A DNA stretch of 64,000 nucleotides. Source: Dicyema japonicum. Taxonomy: Eukaryota; Dicyemida; Rhombozoa; Dicyemidae. Position numbers and translations under genes: made by a program. The DNA lies in the NCBI GenBank assembly GCA_011109175.1, contig RDEW01000030.1:490094-554093 (forward strand). Reading direction: 5' to 3'. The notes beneath the pieces are model-generated. The model was not told where the DNA came from and did not search any database. It was given only the letters and a program-made list of their open reading frames with translations. Positions 11,388 through 22,654 of this stretch are shown here, in pieces (positions within the stretch are counted from its first letter, which is position 1; each line of letters begins with the position of its first letter).

Positions 11388-12905
11388 TCACGTATCCCGA
11401 TGCGTTCCACCAAAATCCTCATCCTTTCCCGGTGTTCCTCCCTTGTGCCCACACAAGGTCCACTGGCGGCTGACTGTATTTGCAAGGTCACCTTCCCGCA
11501 TGCTGGAGTTTAGTTTGATGAGGGCCTCAAGAGTAGTCGGTCCGGTTCTGTGTCTCCCACAAGTCCACCGCTCCGTGACTCTGAAAGCCTTCTTTTGTAC
11601 GTCCTCAATATTCTTAGTATTCGTCCATGATAATGAAGGTCTCACGAAGCACACGCGTGCGAGAAGCATGGTTCAATGCATTGTTTGTAGATATTCATCA
11701 AAATCGGGTGAGTACCGGTCTTCCATATTTCATATAAACATTTCAATACATTGATTTTCTTCTCGCACTTCAGAACAATGTTTGCCACGTGTGGTGACAA
11801 ACATAAGTGCGCATCCAGTGTCACGCCCAGGATCTTCTGACATTTGCTGAAGGAGATTTCAGCGTTGTCTAATTTTAAGGCGATAGTCTTTTTCCCCAAA
11901 AGTAAACATAGACGTGACAGACTTTTTGGAATTTACCGTGAGTCGGTTCTTCATTACCCAGGCGTTGAGTCGGTCCAGGTTAATTTGTAATTTTTTGTAG
12001 CATTTTGAATATCCCGATCACGCGAGGCCAAAACAATGTCGTCCGCATATGAGAGTAGAACATCGTTATTGGATTCCAATGTCGGGAGGTCGGCCAGGTA
12101 TAAATTGAATAAGGCGGGAAATAAATTTTATCAAATTGTTAACGTCTCGTTGAATATAGTCATCCTCGGGGGAAGTTTCTTCGCCTTTGCAACATTTCGG
12201 ATGGCTTTCCACACTTCTCCGGTACTACGGTTGCGATTTACTTTTGTAAGAATCCGATTCCACTTCGATTTCTGGGCCTTGAACTCTCTGGCCTTTATTT
12301 CGTTGTTTGGAGCTCTGATCCAGAGTTTCGTTTATAATGTGATCCAATTAGATTTTTTGAGGTGATTTCTTTCTTTTATCAATGCCGACTTCCCTCGACC
12401 ATTAGAGGAATTTAGACGATGCTTGGGGATAGCCAATGATCTTGCTCCTAGGATTGTGCAAGTAAAATATTTGATCGCTTTTTCTATCGATTTGAAGCTG
12501 TCCAAGTAACAATTCTTCAGTCTATCATCAAAAAATACAATTCCCAATTAGCAGCTTTGTAGTTATAACTAGCAGGTGTTCTTCTCACTCTGACTTCTCT
12601 CATGACCTTCATCACAATTGGATTATGGTCGCTTCTTGTTTCGTAGAAAACTGACCAATCAATTTTGATGAAAGCGACGATGAGCAGAGTTTTACGTCCG
12701 ATGAGGTAGGCTGATCCGTCTCTCTCTGAGTGGGGTCTTTGTATTTTTTGCTGGATCGTTCAGTATCGGTAGGGAGTCAGATTTCAATAACAATATGGAG
12801 TTTAGTTTCTTGAATCATGGCCACGTCGATCTTCTGATTTGCCAGGATTGAACAGAGTTCCCTGACCTTGCCTTTAATTCCGTTGATGTTCAATTGGAGA
12901 GCAGT
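11388..12905 (-). mobile_element. LINE family B (APE-type, Jockey/R1-like), internally deleted
   Basis: Read on the minus strand, the element starts near 12,905 with an apurinic endonuclease N-terminus (LNINGIKGKVREL, then VAMIQETKL). It continues with the endonuclease SDHNPIVMKV motif near 12,620. It then jumps into the reverse transcriptase palm, with FNLYLADLP and the catalytic box in LLSYADDIVLASRD near 12,040. The thumb follows (KILGVTLDAHLCLSPHVA), ending near 11,388. The RT fingers between endonuclease and palm are missing, and frames break. This is a dead, internally deleted copy. Confidence 0.8.
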
Positions 12906-12929
12906 AAATTTCCTTTCTCCACAGTGGGC

Positions 12930-13310
12930 TGAAGGTTTTCGCCGGGAATGTAAATTAAAAAATCTTTATGTTTATGTGGCATTAATGGATCCGACCAACG
13001 ATGACGTATGCAAGTCCTTCATGGGCAATGCAGATCTCACGATCTTCCTCATTGAAACTATCCGCAATCGAGAAGACTGCAATAAGGTTAATTGGACCAG
13101 AACACAAAATCCAACCCATTGAAAATTTCTTAATTGAATTACAACGGAAACTCTTAAAGGAGGCTATTTTACCGAGCTGCCCTCTATTCCATACACTATT
13201 GAATTATTTACAATCATACAGAAATTTTGAGCCGATGCCATGTCCAATGAGAAGAGCTGTTCAGGATTCTCAACCCCGCCGGATTTGTCTTCTCCTTTGT
13301 CGGTCTAAGA
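12930..13310 (+). mobile_element. LINE reverse transcriptase 3' fragment
   Basis: A plus-strand frame reads MTYASPSWAMQISRSSS and IEKTAIRLIGPEHK. These are typical of the post-palm region of Jockey-like reverse transcriptases ('Y.SPSW......L..IE.KAIR'). It is oriented opposite to its two LINE neighbours and is 5'-truncated. Confidence 0.65.
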
Positions 13311-13334
13311 TCACTTATTATTATTAGCACTTTC

Positions 13335-16045
13335 ACGAGAGCCATAATATTTATAGCCCCGCATGTGCAGCAAAAAATATAAGAGAATTAGTTAGGTTGT
13401 TCCAAGCTCTTCTGTTCTTTGCTAGGTCCCTCAGTGAGTCCAGATCGTCACCAGATGCCAATGTTTTTTTCACGGCTTTCAGATCGTTTTGTAGAACGAC
13501 CGGGAGGGTAGTTCTCGGTCTTCCACGAAAGCGTTTTACATTGGAGGAGTAGTAATCTTCCATTGCGATGTTCGGAGGGGATATCGGGTCCAACCTCAGG
13601 ACGTGTCCAAAAAGTCTCCAACGAGAGCTAATGATCTCGTGGCTTAATGGTATACAGTCACACTTATTGTACAGTCCATTCCGCGAGATCTTGGATGGCC
13701 AGGACATTCCAGTTATGTTTCTTAGATGATTCCTGTGAAATGAGTCTAGCCTCTCCAATTCCTCTTTAGAGGTGGCCCAGGTCCCAAAGTTGTATAGTAG
13801 AATTGGTTTGATGAAAGTGTCGTATAACATAATCCTTTGTTTTATGTTACATCCTTTCCGTTTTAGCCAAAGATTTTTAAGCCTTTGTAATGCCGCATTT
13901 GCCAATGTTTCTCTCCGTATGATGTCTTCGCTATCTCCTAGTAGTGAGCCAAGTTTCTTTATGTGTCTCCATTTTTTCTTCAAGTGAGTTTTCATTCATT
14001 TTATCTCTGTCCGTTCTGTTTTTTCCCTGTGTTTTTGTTTCAAATTCCTTGAGTAGGTTTTCCAACTCTCACAGGAGTCTGTGTTAGATAGAAGGATTTG
14101 AATCATTCTTAGACTCGATTCGTCAATAAAACCCTTTTAGCACTGTCATCAATTTTTTCCTGTTAATCGAGTCAAAGGCTTTTGATAGATCTATTCCCAG
14201 AATGTGGATGGCATTGCAATATCTTTGATGTGTTGCACATCTCCATCTGTGACTCCAGACTGCATCAGCTGTTGATCTTCCTTCTTTGAACCCACTTTGA
14301 CTTTCGGGTAGGTATTCATAGGCGGTCTTTTATTCGTTCAGTACAATGTTAGCTAAGACTTTCCGTAGAGAATTTGATAATATAATAGGTCGTAAGTTTT
14401 TCAACCGGTCCTTTGGGTTTATTGGGTTTTGTATAGGTATTAGTAATCCCGTTCCCAGGGGCAAGGTTGAGTTAGTTGAAAACATTTCATTTAGTAGTGT
14501 AGCGATTTTTTCAAAAAGGGGGTCAGGCCCGTATTTCAGTAATTCTTGGTTTATCCTATCTGGTCCAGGGCATCTGTTATTTTTTAGTTTTTGACATGCT
14601 GTTTTTACTTCCAAAATTGAAATTGGTTCTTTTAAAGGTCTAGGCTTTCCTTTGAATGGGGGATTGCTGTAGCCACATTAAAAAGTTTCTCAAAATGTGT
14701 TGCAATTATCTCTGCTTGCTCTTCAGTATTCAGTAATGTCTTGCCATTTTTGTCTTTGATGATTATTCGTTCCTTCCGTTTGTGTGACGTAGTAAAACGA
14801 GCGGCCATATACATTTGTGAATTATCCTTTAGTTTGGATACTTCATTGATTTTTCGAAGAAGTTCTTCTTGGTGAAGTGTCTTGTTCAGTCTCCTGATTT
14901 TTCTACGGATTTGGTCCCTCTGTCCCCTTGAAGGACTTTTCTCTTGTTATAGTCTTTTTCGATTAATTTTTTGTATGGATTTCTTTTAACTCCTTTGCTA
15001 ATTCCTTTACTAGTTCCGTATTTGTCGTCAGACCCTTACTGGCAATCTCCCGCCTGCCGAGGTACTGGCTTGCTGCTTCGATTATTATATACTTTGTGTG
15101 ATCCACGAAATTCCTACTGTTTGGTCCTTCAGATGAGAGCAGATGTGTTTTTGGTAATTTTGACTGTGTCTGGATGAGAGATCAGTTTTCCCGTTGTGTA
15201 TCCATTTCTTGTATTCTCAATATTATTGTTTGTAATGTTATTATGTTTCTTATGTTTGATATCATGTTTCGCCAGGCTAAAGGTGATAATAACCATTCTG
15301 TGATCGCTGACAGTTGTTGAACCTTCGTATGAGCGTGCGTTTATAAGAGAGCGTTTGTCATTGATCCGGCATGTAATATAATCAATTTGGTTGTATATAG
15401 GGACTATTTTTCCTTCTGGTTTCTTCGTTCGCCCATCCAAGTGGTTATGTGGCATGCACGATGAGAGAATGCGGTGTTGCACAAGAACAGTTTGTTTGCC
15501 GTGCAGAAATGGCCAAGTATGGTCCCAGGCAAGTTTCTTTTCCCATGTCCGTGTCTTCCATGAAGGTATCTTCTGAGTTTTTTTTTGTTCCGATTTCGCA
15601 TCAGAACGCCAGCAATGAATATAAGTGAGGACGACTCATATTCATTACACGTCTTTGATAATGCTGAGTAAATTCATCCAGTTCGGTCGGGTTTTTTGCC
15701 ACTCTTCCACAGTGTGGTACATATACATTTATAATCCTTAGTGTATTTTTAGGGGAACATTGATTGTTCAGATGAATCTGTATTACGCAGATCCTGTCAT
15801 TCACCCGCCAAATGCGACTGATGTCAGATGATAGTTTTTCTGTGAATGGCGAATCCAAGACCATAGTGTTTTGAGTCACTGGGTAGACATATTAGACGAT
15901 ATCTTCCGTGGTTTTCCTCGAGATAGTACGTATTTTCGTCTCTTGTATACAGCCAATAGAAACGTTATATCTTTCTAGGTCATCACAGAGAGTATTTCTT
16001 GACTGAGGCTTAGATATTCCTCTAGCATTGAATTAAGAAAACTTT
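13335..16045 (-). mobile_element. LINE family A, longest copy (APE endonuclease + reverse transcriptase)
   Basis: The longest LINE in the window, read on the minus strand. The endonuclease begins near 16,040 (FNARGISKPQSR, then VSIGCIQETKIR). It continues through NVYVPHCG, GHGKRNLPGT and YNQIDYITCR to VSDHRMVIITFSL near 15,270. A linker is followed by RT finger motifs (NRCPGPDRINQELLKYGPD, then LRPIILSNSLRKV) and a palm start (LGIDLSKAFDSINRKKL). The YADD box is absent, deleted between about 14,100 and 13,990. A 214-codon C-terminal frame (13,351-13,995) has GSLLGDSEDIIRRE and IKPILLYNFGTW. The 3' tail ends near 13,335 with the sequence also found at 17,880 and 22,060. Inactive. Confidence 0.85.
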
Positions 16046-16074
16046 AGGGCAAGCATATTCTTTTGTAATACACC

Positions 16075-16150
16075 AACTGGGATCACTTAGTTAGATGAAA
16101 ACTTTTATTTCTTTCTCTTTGACCTAGTGATCCTGGTGGTAATAATAATT
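16075..16150 (+). repeat. LINE B-type 3' tail fragment
   Basis: The segment GATCACTTAGTTAGATGAAAAC..TTTCTTTCTCTTTGACCTAGTGATCCTGG is the reverse complement of the tail motif seen at 16,495, 34,440 and 56,357. It lies immediately before the LTO1-like start codon. Confidence 0.5.
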
Positions 16151-16151
16151 A

Positions 16152-16590
16152 ATGGATCCTGATTTTATTGATAAGAGCTTAGATGATTTATTTATGTATG
16201 AAGATAAAGTTATTGACTCTGGTTACAAGAAAGGATACTTTTTTTGAATTTTCCAAAGCCAAGCTTAGTGGACATAATGATGGTTACCAGATTGGATTAA
16301 AACGGGCCATAGAATTGTCCTATTATATTACATTGAGGAATTTACGGCTTAGTAAAATTATTCAAAATCCAAAAAACAAAGATATCACTAATAAGTCGGG
16401 TAAGCTGATGGCTTTCATAGAGAATGCTATGAGAGGCGATAGCTATGATAAATTTGATGCAGATTTGAACACATTAGACAGCTATTTATTTATTTTAATA
16501 ACCCCGGGAACACCGAGAAAGAAAGAAAAAAGAGTCAAACAGTTAGGTGATCCAGTATTCAAATTGCTCACCCATCGAAGTAAACAGTGA
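16152..16590 (+). CDS. LTO1: LTO1/Yae1-domain protein with LINE-derived C-terminus
   Basis: In yeast and human, LTO1 partners Yae1 as an adaptor that delivers the Fe-S machinery to the ribosome-recycling ATPase ABCE1/Rli1. The start MDPDFIDKSLDDLF and the Gly-spaced segment SGYKKGY..SGHNDGYQIGLKRA match the deca-GX3 region. The downstream helix (FIENAMRGDSYDKFDADLNTL) matches the family's C-terminal helix. A T7 run at 16,239-16,245 must be read as T6 to keep frame. From about 16,495 the frame runs into a LINE tail (ITPGTPRKKEKRVKQLGDP), replacing the usual C-terminus. No intron was seen. The identification rests on motif spacing and is reasonably secure. Confidence 0.7.
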
Positions 16591-17390
16591 GGTGGAGAAT
16601 GCCAAATAGCTCCTTTATACGTCTAATACACCAACGTCAAAATTACTCTTCCAAGTTTATGCAAGAACCATGAAATTTATTTGGAAGGGTTGTTCATGAG
16701 TAGGAATCCCGATCAGTTTTGAAATTCGTGGAGACACTTCTGGAAGGCGCTGGGATTTCGGTGGACCACTCGATAATACTTTCAGGAGTTACTAGGATAT
16801 GGATCACTTAAATTAGTTTGCCTTGACACCCTTATTTGGTGGTTATGGGGTGTTTAATAATAACTTAATTAGTGACTGGGTTGACGAGTGACGCCATCGT
16901 CAGTGTTTCACAACTGAGGAACCCGATTGTCTTCTGGGACATACACGATTAAAAAAGAAAAGAAAGTTCAGCCCAGAACATTATCAATTCCTTGGATTAG
17001 TCTGCTTGACTGTTCTTACTACTTAAATAATGTGTGAGTTCTGCGTAAGCTAAGGAAACATTGCTACTGTTGTCGTAGTGGACTTAATTTTGTTAGTTAG
17101 CTGGTGTATCGAAAATGGTAGAATAATGGTTTGCATAATGACCTGGCTTTTTGCAAAAATGTATTTGTTGCAAGCCTAAATCTTGTAATATTTCACTCTC
17201 AAAGTTAAATCGTAAAACTTAAAAATTTTAAACTAAGGATAAAAGATCAACTCACTGGAAATTAGATTAAGCTTAATGAACTAAGAAGGAAATCGAAAAG
17301 ATGTAGAAATATAAAATATTTCGTAGATGATGGTCAAAAAATGTTTTTTACAAAAAAATAAATTGTAGATCAAGGGAAATTGATCATTAG
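16591..17390. other. repeat-rich spacer without recognised gene
   Basis: No open frame of note. A short match around 16,880 (TGACGCCATCGTCAGTG) resembles the LINE A tail region at 18,060 in the opposite orientation. Confidence 0.35.
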
Positions 17391-17394
17391 ATTA

Positions 17395-17620
17395 AAATTA
17401 TTCCAAAGACCATGGGTAATTGAACTAACTAACTCCTTGATCCTGACTCGTTCCAGAATTTGTCTCCAGGTAACGACATTGTCCCCAGAGAAAGAATAGT
17501 TAGATTCTCTTGATGATGGCCAGGCGTTGGGCGTCTCGTCAGTAAGGTAAATCCAATGACGCCATCGAAGGGAAAAACAATAATTTTAGCACCACATGGA
17601 GCCACGCGGCCGTAAAGAAC
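17395..17620 (-). repeat. SINE-like repeat, near-full copy
   Basis: Begins AAATTATTCCAAAGACCATGG, includes TTGATCCTGACTCGTTCCAG and CAATGACGCCATC, and ends with GCCACGCGGCC. The same blocks occur in the same order at 25,797-26,105, and reverse-complemented at 45,905 and 51,670. Confidence 0.7.
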
Positions 17621-17879
17621 GGGAAATTGGTCATTTACAGAAGATCAAGTGATTTCTGTTGTTTTAGGATTAATAGGTTTTTATTAAACTTGTTTCGGAG
17701 AACTATAATTCAGATTTAATCCTAAATTATATTCGAAAAGACCATTAGTCAACAACCACCCAGAGTAGTTCCTCTTGGAGACCACTCCTTTTAAGTCCGA
17801 GCATGCGAAGATTGCTGAGGGAGGCTGGGATCACCTGAAGCCAACTGTGATCGCTAGCAGTCGATCTTTTCTATAATAA

Positions 17880-18090
17880 TAACATCCTTTTCACGAGAGC
17901 CATAATATTTATAGCTCCGCATAGCCAGGACACACACTTTATTTAAGTAAAGAGCAGTTAATTTTAACTAATCGTAGAACCAAGAAATGATCTTCACTTC
18001 TTCTTTTTTTCTTATGTGTGGGTCCTTTCTAGACTATCCAGTTCCGTAGTGAATATCCACTGAAGACGGCGTCACTCATCAAGCCCTTTT
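17880..18090 (-). repeat. LINE family A 3' tail fragment
   Basis: Shares TTTTCACGAGAGCCATAAT with the tail of the long LINE A at 13,335. The following 150 bp match 22,058-22,245, including GACGGCGT(C/T)ACTC. No coding capacity. Confidence 0.6.
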
Positions 18091-18609
18091 AGCATCGATC
18101 TTATCTATGATGAAAAATATCGAGAAAAAAGTGAGTATAGCTTATAACGTGAACGTTATGCTTGGATTTGCTACCCCATACAGCGGCTGCCTTTATGGCT
18201 TCCTCTAGACACGCCACTTTTTCCGCCACGGATTAATAATCACGGTACCGAGTGAAGAACCTACCAAGCTTGGAGATCTTCCTCGTAGCTTTACCAACTG
18301 TGATCACGTCCCTACGATATTGACCACAACAAACGACCTTCTTTTTATTCAGCAATTTCACTATAAGGTTTCCAGGTAAATAGTGTCACTTTCTGATCAT
18401 TAACATTGGGATAAGGGTAAATATATTTTTTTGAAAAAACAACATCTTAAAACTCGTCGATTTCAGCATCCTAAAGATCAGACAGGTCGGATTTTTCAGT
18501 ATCCTAAATACCAAGACGTGGAAGAGCTGTTTAAGGGTTTTATCCCTACAATCCTGTAGTGGTATTAGAACCAGAAATTGTGTCAATGACTATGCCGGCC
18601 ATTGATTAA

Positions 18610-18800
18610 TTTTTCCGGAATCTTTAAAAATTTTGTTATGAAAAGGGAATCGTAGACCCGATCATTATTTTTGATAATGCTCGTATCAATCATTTTACTG
18701 AGAATAGAGAATTTTTTAAAAATAGCAAACTTCCACGTTCCATCACCCCCATTCTCAATCAGAGAATGTATTCAGCACGTTTCCAGAGGAGGGCTGAAAA
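18610..18800 (+). pseudogene. possible IS630/Tc1-type DDE transposase fragment
   Basis: The frame IIIFDNARINHFTENREFF is followed by KLPRSITPILNQ. This resembles the 'DNA.IH......FLPPYSP.LNPIE' block of DDE transposases of this type, but it is degraded (NPIE replaced). No terminal repeats were found. Low confidence. Confidence 0.35.
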
Positions 18801-19560
18801 TAAGAAAAATCTAAAAAAGGTTGTTTTTACTTTTAAAAAATTAGTGACGCTATTGGTCAGGAAACCTTATATTTTTTGCCCAGATCAAATCTCCATTTCC
18901 ATGATCTTCATGATCAATTTCCCTATCTTAGCACTTTAATTTGCTGAAAAATAGTAATGTTGACAGTCCTGTTAATATGAATCTCAACCACTTCACTCCC
19001 GATGACCTCATCCTCGTCCCTTAATACTAAGAAAGCCATTTACTTTATTCTGACATACAAACTTCTTGGGAATTTCCTAAATGATGTAAATTACTCTGTG
19101 TGTTGGCATTTGGTTTTGCCTCCATATCATGGAAAGTATCAGCCCCTTAATGAGAAATCGACACTTTGTAAGATGTTGCAGGATGGATCATTGATCTCCC
19201 TCACTCCACTGGAGGGGTTCACATATCTACATTTTTCCTTATCCTGGAAGAATGTAGACGTGAATAATGTCATATTTTGCTCTTCTCCTGTGAGGACGTC
19301 ATTGAACAGAACATACCATAACTCAAAACAGTACAAGATAGTAACTTTCAAATAGTAATTTTAAAAATATAAATTATTATAAGGAAAAGGAAAAAGAATA
19401 GTTAATTTTAATTTTAATTCAGCTGTTGGGAGATGCACAAGCTATTCCCACGGACAACAGCCAACGAGAGCCTCTCCTTGAGCCATCTCGTATAGTAATT
19501 TTTAAATCAGTAAATAATAAATTTATTTTAGTCTAATTTAACTAATATTTAGTAATTTAA
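18801..19560 (+). other. unassigned; one open frame of 117 codons at 19,002-19,355
   Basis: The 19,002-19,355 frame (KKAIYFILTYKLLGNFLN..) looks protein-like, but I cannot assign it to a family or connect it to other exons. The rest, 19,356-19,560, is AT-rich and probably holds the promoter of the SMN-like gene. Confidence 0.3.
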
Positions 19561-20054
19561 ATGGGTGATCATGCTGATGATGAATTCAAAAATTTAGAAA
19601 TTTATAACAAAAATGAGGTGGGATTCTATATTATTTTACATAGTCCTGTGATTCAGACCTTTGGGATGACAGTGCCTTGATTGCTGCTTACGAAACAGCT
19701 ATGGGGAGGGTAATTTCAATGTTCACCATAGAATTATCGAAAAAAGAAAAGGAAATCAAAATCCTCAAAAAATTCGGCAAAAAGACTCCAAAAATCAGTC
19801 ACAGAGGACTGCAGCACAACATTTACTGAGGACCCCAATGTCTGCAACGAGGCTGACCAAAACGTGCCCTTTAACAATTGTGAGGACCAAGACAACATGA
19901 TAACACTAATTTTGGGAAAACTCAGAATGCAGTCCCGCCTCCAATTCCGCCAGATTTGATGACTCCACATAACGGAGATCTTCTCAACAACCTACTCATT
20001 TCCTGGTACATGGCTGGATATTATGCAGGCCTCTACCAGTCCTCAAGACAGTGA
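19561..20054 (+). CDS. SMN: SMN-like protein lacking a Tudor domain
   Basis: SMN is the core of the complex that loads Sm rings onto spliceosomal snRNAs. Exon 2 encodes the Gemin2-binding helix (SDLWDDSALIAAYETAM). A Lys/Ser-rich stretch (KKKRKSKSSKNSAKR) and an acidic Asn/Asp-rich linker follow. The C-terminus has a Pro segment (VPPPIPPDL) and the YG box (LLISWYMAGYYAGLYQ) that drives oligomerisation. Introns 19,618-19,643 (26 nt) and 19,710-19,731 (22 nt) are both phase 0. The roughly 55 codons between the basic stretch and the Pro segment have no Tudor fold. A one-base frame change is needed near 19,895. The protein is about 148 residues (human about 294), similar in layout to the Tudor-less fission-yeast Smn1. 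Confidence 0.87.
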
Positions 20055-20877
20055 TTATAAGATAAACCTACTTTTTTACCTAAATGTTCAAAAACCTTCT
20101 TTTATCTTTTTAAGGATATAAAACTGCAAATATAAGTACTAAATGGATTACCTACCTTCCGATGAGGTTTTGTCTCCATCTCTAGTCGGAAGGGGGATTC
20201 GAATGAATCATAGAACCAGCAACATAGTACCACATTAATTGCAGTATTTACTTGGGGTTATTACTGAATACTGGTGATGTTTTCAACTTCCTACATTTTA
20301 TTGACTCAGGATATATCACTAAGATGTTAGTTGAGGATTAATTAAGTGTATTCAGTTCCATAATTACCAACATAGACATGTACTTTCAGAATCAAACACA
20401 AGTTCATCCAGACCAGATGAAGATAACGTTCAGATAGGAGCAGCTTTGAATTGGAACGTCCTCAATCTGAGGTTAATTCCTTTAATGGAAGTAACACAAT
20501 CTATAGTAATTGAATAAATTCTGGAGTCGTAGGAGAGAAAATGGAAGTATCGGACAAAGGCTTACCTAGAAGAGACGCGAACCCCGTGAAGGACTCTGGT
20601 TGAGTCAGAGGCTTGAAATGGCGGTGATCAGAGAGAGAACGCCTCACAATCCTGGCCTCTTAACTAAATTAAATAATTTAACTAAATACTTAAAATTCAG
20701 TGATATAGTTTAAATTTAAAACCTATTTTTTTAATTTATTTGCCCCTGATCTATTCAAGTAAAAAAAGTGGTAACAACCAAAAGCTAACGTTTCCAGAGA
20801 TCAACCTGATATATCTGATGTAGGCGAAGAAGTAGAAGGACGTCAGAGACAAGAAAAGAAGTGAACCGTCTGTGGTC
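20055..20877. other. unassigned; includes a PD-(D/E)XK retroelement scrap at about 20,540-20,650
   Basis: Around 20,570-20,640 the plus strand reads REGLWLSQRLEMAVI. This matches REGLWLRQRLEMAII of the retroelement C-terminus at 47,575-47,907. The stretch 20,140-20,340 contains short exon-like frames (MDYLPSDEVLSPSLVGRG) that I could not join or identify. Confidence 0.35.
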
Positions 20878-20885
20878 GTCTAGAA

Positions 20886-21615
20886 CAGTGGTTTTCAACA
20901 AGATACGAATCGCCTCTTCATAAACCCTTTTGGTTGCAATGTGGTACAGTGTATTCCAATGAGGCCATCGCGCTTAATTATTATTTATTAATCGCGCTTA
21001 ATAGAACATTTAAAGCGTAAACATCCCAACTCAATTGGAAAAAAAATAATTATGAAAATATAAACAACTTTAACTTCTCGTTTTAATAAAAGTATATTTC
21101 AAAATGTTTCTGGACTATTTTATTCATACAAAGTTGCAGACATAATTGCAAAAACAGGTTTTACGATTTGTAAAATTATGCAATTCCATCGTTGATTTTT
21201 TTAAATCGGTGAAGAACTAGCTAGAAACTTTTGAATCCAAGACTTTGGATCGCTATCGTTGATTCCCCGTCATGGATATTTTGATGCGGGATGGAGTATC
21301 CTCAATTTAGATCTATGAAGTCATTATAGCTATAAAATTAAATCATCATATCGGATAGGACGATGGCTTCGAGGATATGCTTAAGTCTACAAAAACTGTT
21401 GATAAACACTGACGAAAATATAATCGAATTACATGACGCAAGTCTTGTGGAACGAGAAAGGATAAAGAACAGATTTAAAAAAATTGCCTCTTGTGGTCAT
21501 GTATATTTCTTAGTCACTTTATTATTTCTTCGTCATTGAACGTGCAAGTTTGAAAAATTGGAGAGGCGAAAAAAAATTTGCGGGGGCGATTAAATAAAAA
21601 GGTTGAGAACCACTG
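20886..21615. mobile_element. non-autonomous hAT-type element with 8-bp target duplication
   Basis: The 730-bp element starts CAGTGGTTTTCAACA and ends with the reverse complement of CAGTGGTTCTCAACCT. These are hAT-type termini. It is flanked on both sides by the exact 8-bp duplication GTCTAGAA (20,878-20,885 and 21,616-21,623). The interior is AT-rich with no intact transposase frame. The perfect target duplication implies a simple insertion, and the frames inside are too broken for an autonomous copy. Confidence 0.85.
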
Positions 21616-21623
21616 GTCTAGAA

Positions 21624-22057
21624 CCTAGCCACTACTTTTAATTTAGCCAAGTGCTTAATTGGCCGGAAGATGGTTGATCCACCTCTATTGCGCAAAATGT
21701 CTAGTTAGCTTTATGGTGGATGAAAACTCTTGACTTTCTGTTTCTTGTGGACATGGACGAGTTGAAGAGCTAAAGAGACGTCGGAAACCCATGTTCTGAA
21801 CAGAGGAAGTGTCGGATACGTTTAGGATTCGAGTTCGAATTTTTTCCATAAAAAATTAAAAGAACTTGGAGGATCACCTATCTGAAGCTGCAAAACCAAA
21901 AACCAACCTTTCTAGTCTATTAGAGCCCTCATCTTGGCTTACCAAAGATTGTAAGCCTGGGGTTAATAATAATAATCTATTACATAAGAACCAAATTATT
22001 CGTCCGGTAATCGAGGCACCACATGGGTTAGCAGATAAATTAGAATTTTATATATTA
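21624..22057. other. spacer with no recognised gene
   Basis: No gene recognised. The segment ATTGTAAGCCTGGGGTTAAT near 21,948 matches the reverse complement of DNA near 8,715, so it is repeat-derived. Confidence 0.35.
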
Positions 22058-22245
22058 GCAGCCTTTTCACGGAAGCCATAATATTTATAGCTTTGCATAG
22101 GCCTGACACACACTATATTGAAATATGATAACTAATCGTAGAGGCTCTTAACTTATTTTTTTGTTGTGTGTGAGTATTTTATAAATAATCAGGTTTCGCA
22201 ATGAAGATTTATTGATGACGGCGTTACTCGACAATTCAAAGCACA
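22058..22245 (-). repeat. LINE family A 3' tail fragment
   Basis: Shares the block TTTTCACGGAAGCCATAAT and the downstream GACGGCGTTACTC with 17,880-18,090. No coding capacity. Confidence 0.55.
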
Positions 22246-22654
22246 TTTGACTGCTGGCGTTAACCGCATTTCTTTTTGCAAAGAGGTGAACGATGTTACT
22301 AAAAATTTATCCGTGGAGGTTTTTAAGTGGTTCTTCGAGAACCAAAGATCAACCAGGTTTAATGATTCTTTTACGGATCGTGTCTCTTCTTAAACTCTTC
22401 GATGTTTCGCTGCAATTAGCGTAGGACAAAAGATGAAGTTTGGAGTAACATGTGAAAGGTTTTTAACTGCAAGTAAAATGAAAGGTTTTTAAGAAAATGC
22501 AGAATATCAAACAATAATTGACTAAATATTATAATTTTCATTAATTATTTTTTTAATTTAAGTATTACATAATAATTAAAATGTATAGACTGTTAAACCT
22601 AATAAAATAAAATAAAATGACCACAATAATTTTTACTTTGAATTTGTATTGTGA

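Noticed and set aside
19002-19355. Possible ATG11/RB1CC1 C-terminal domain
   Set aside because: The few matching residues are not convincing and the upstream frame is broken.
20140-20340. Possible histone H2A-like small gene
   Set aside because: Candidate splice sites do not restore a frame and the core histone motifs are absent.
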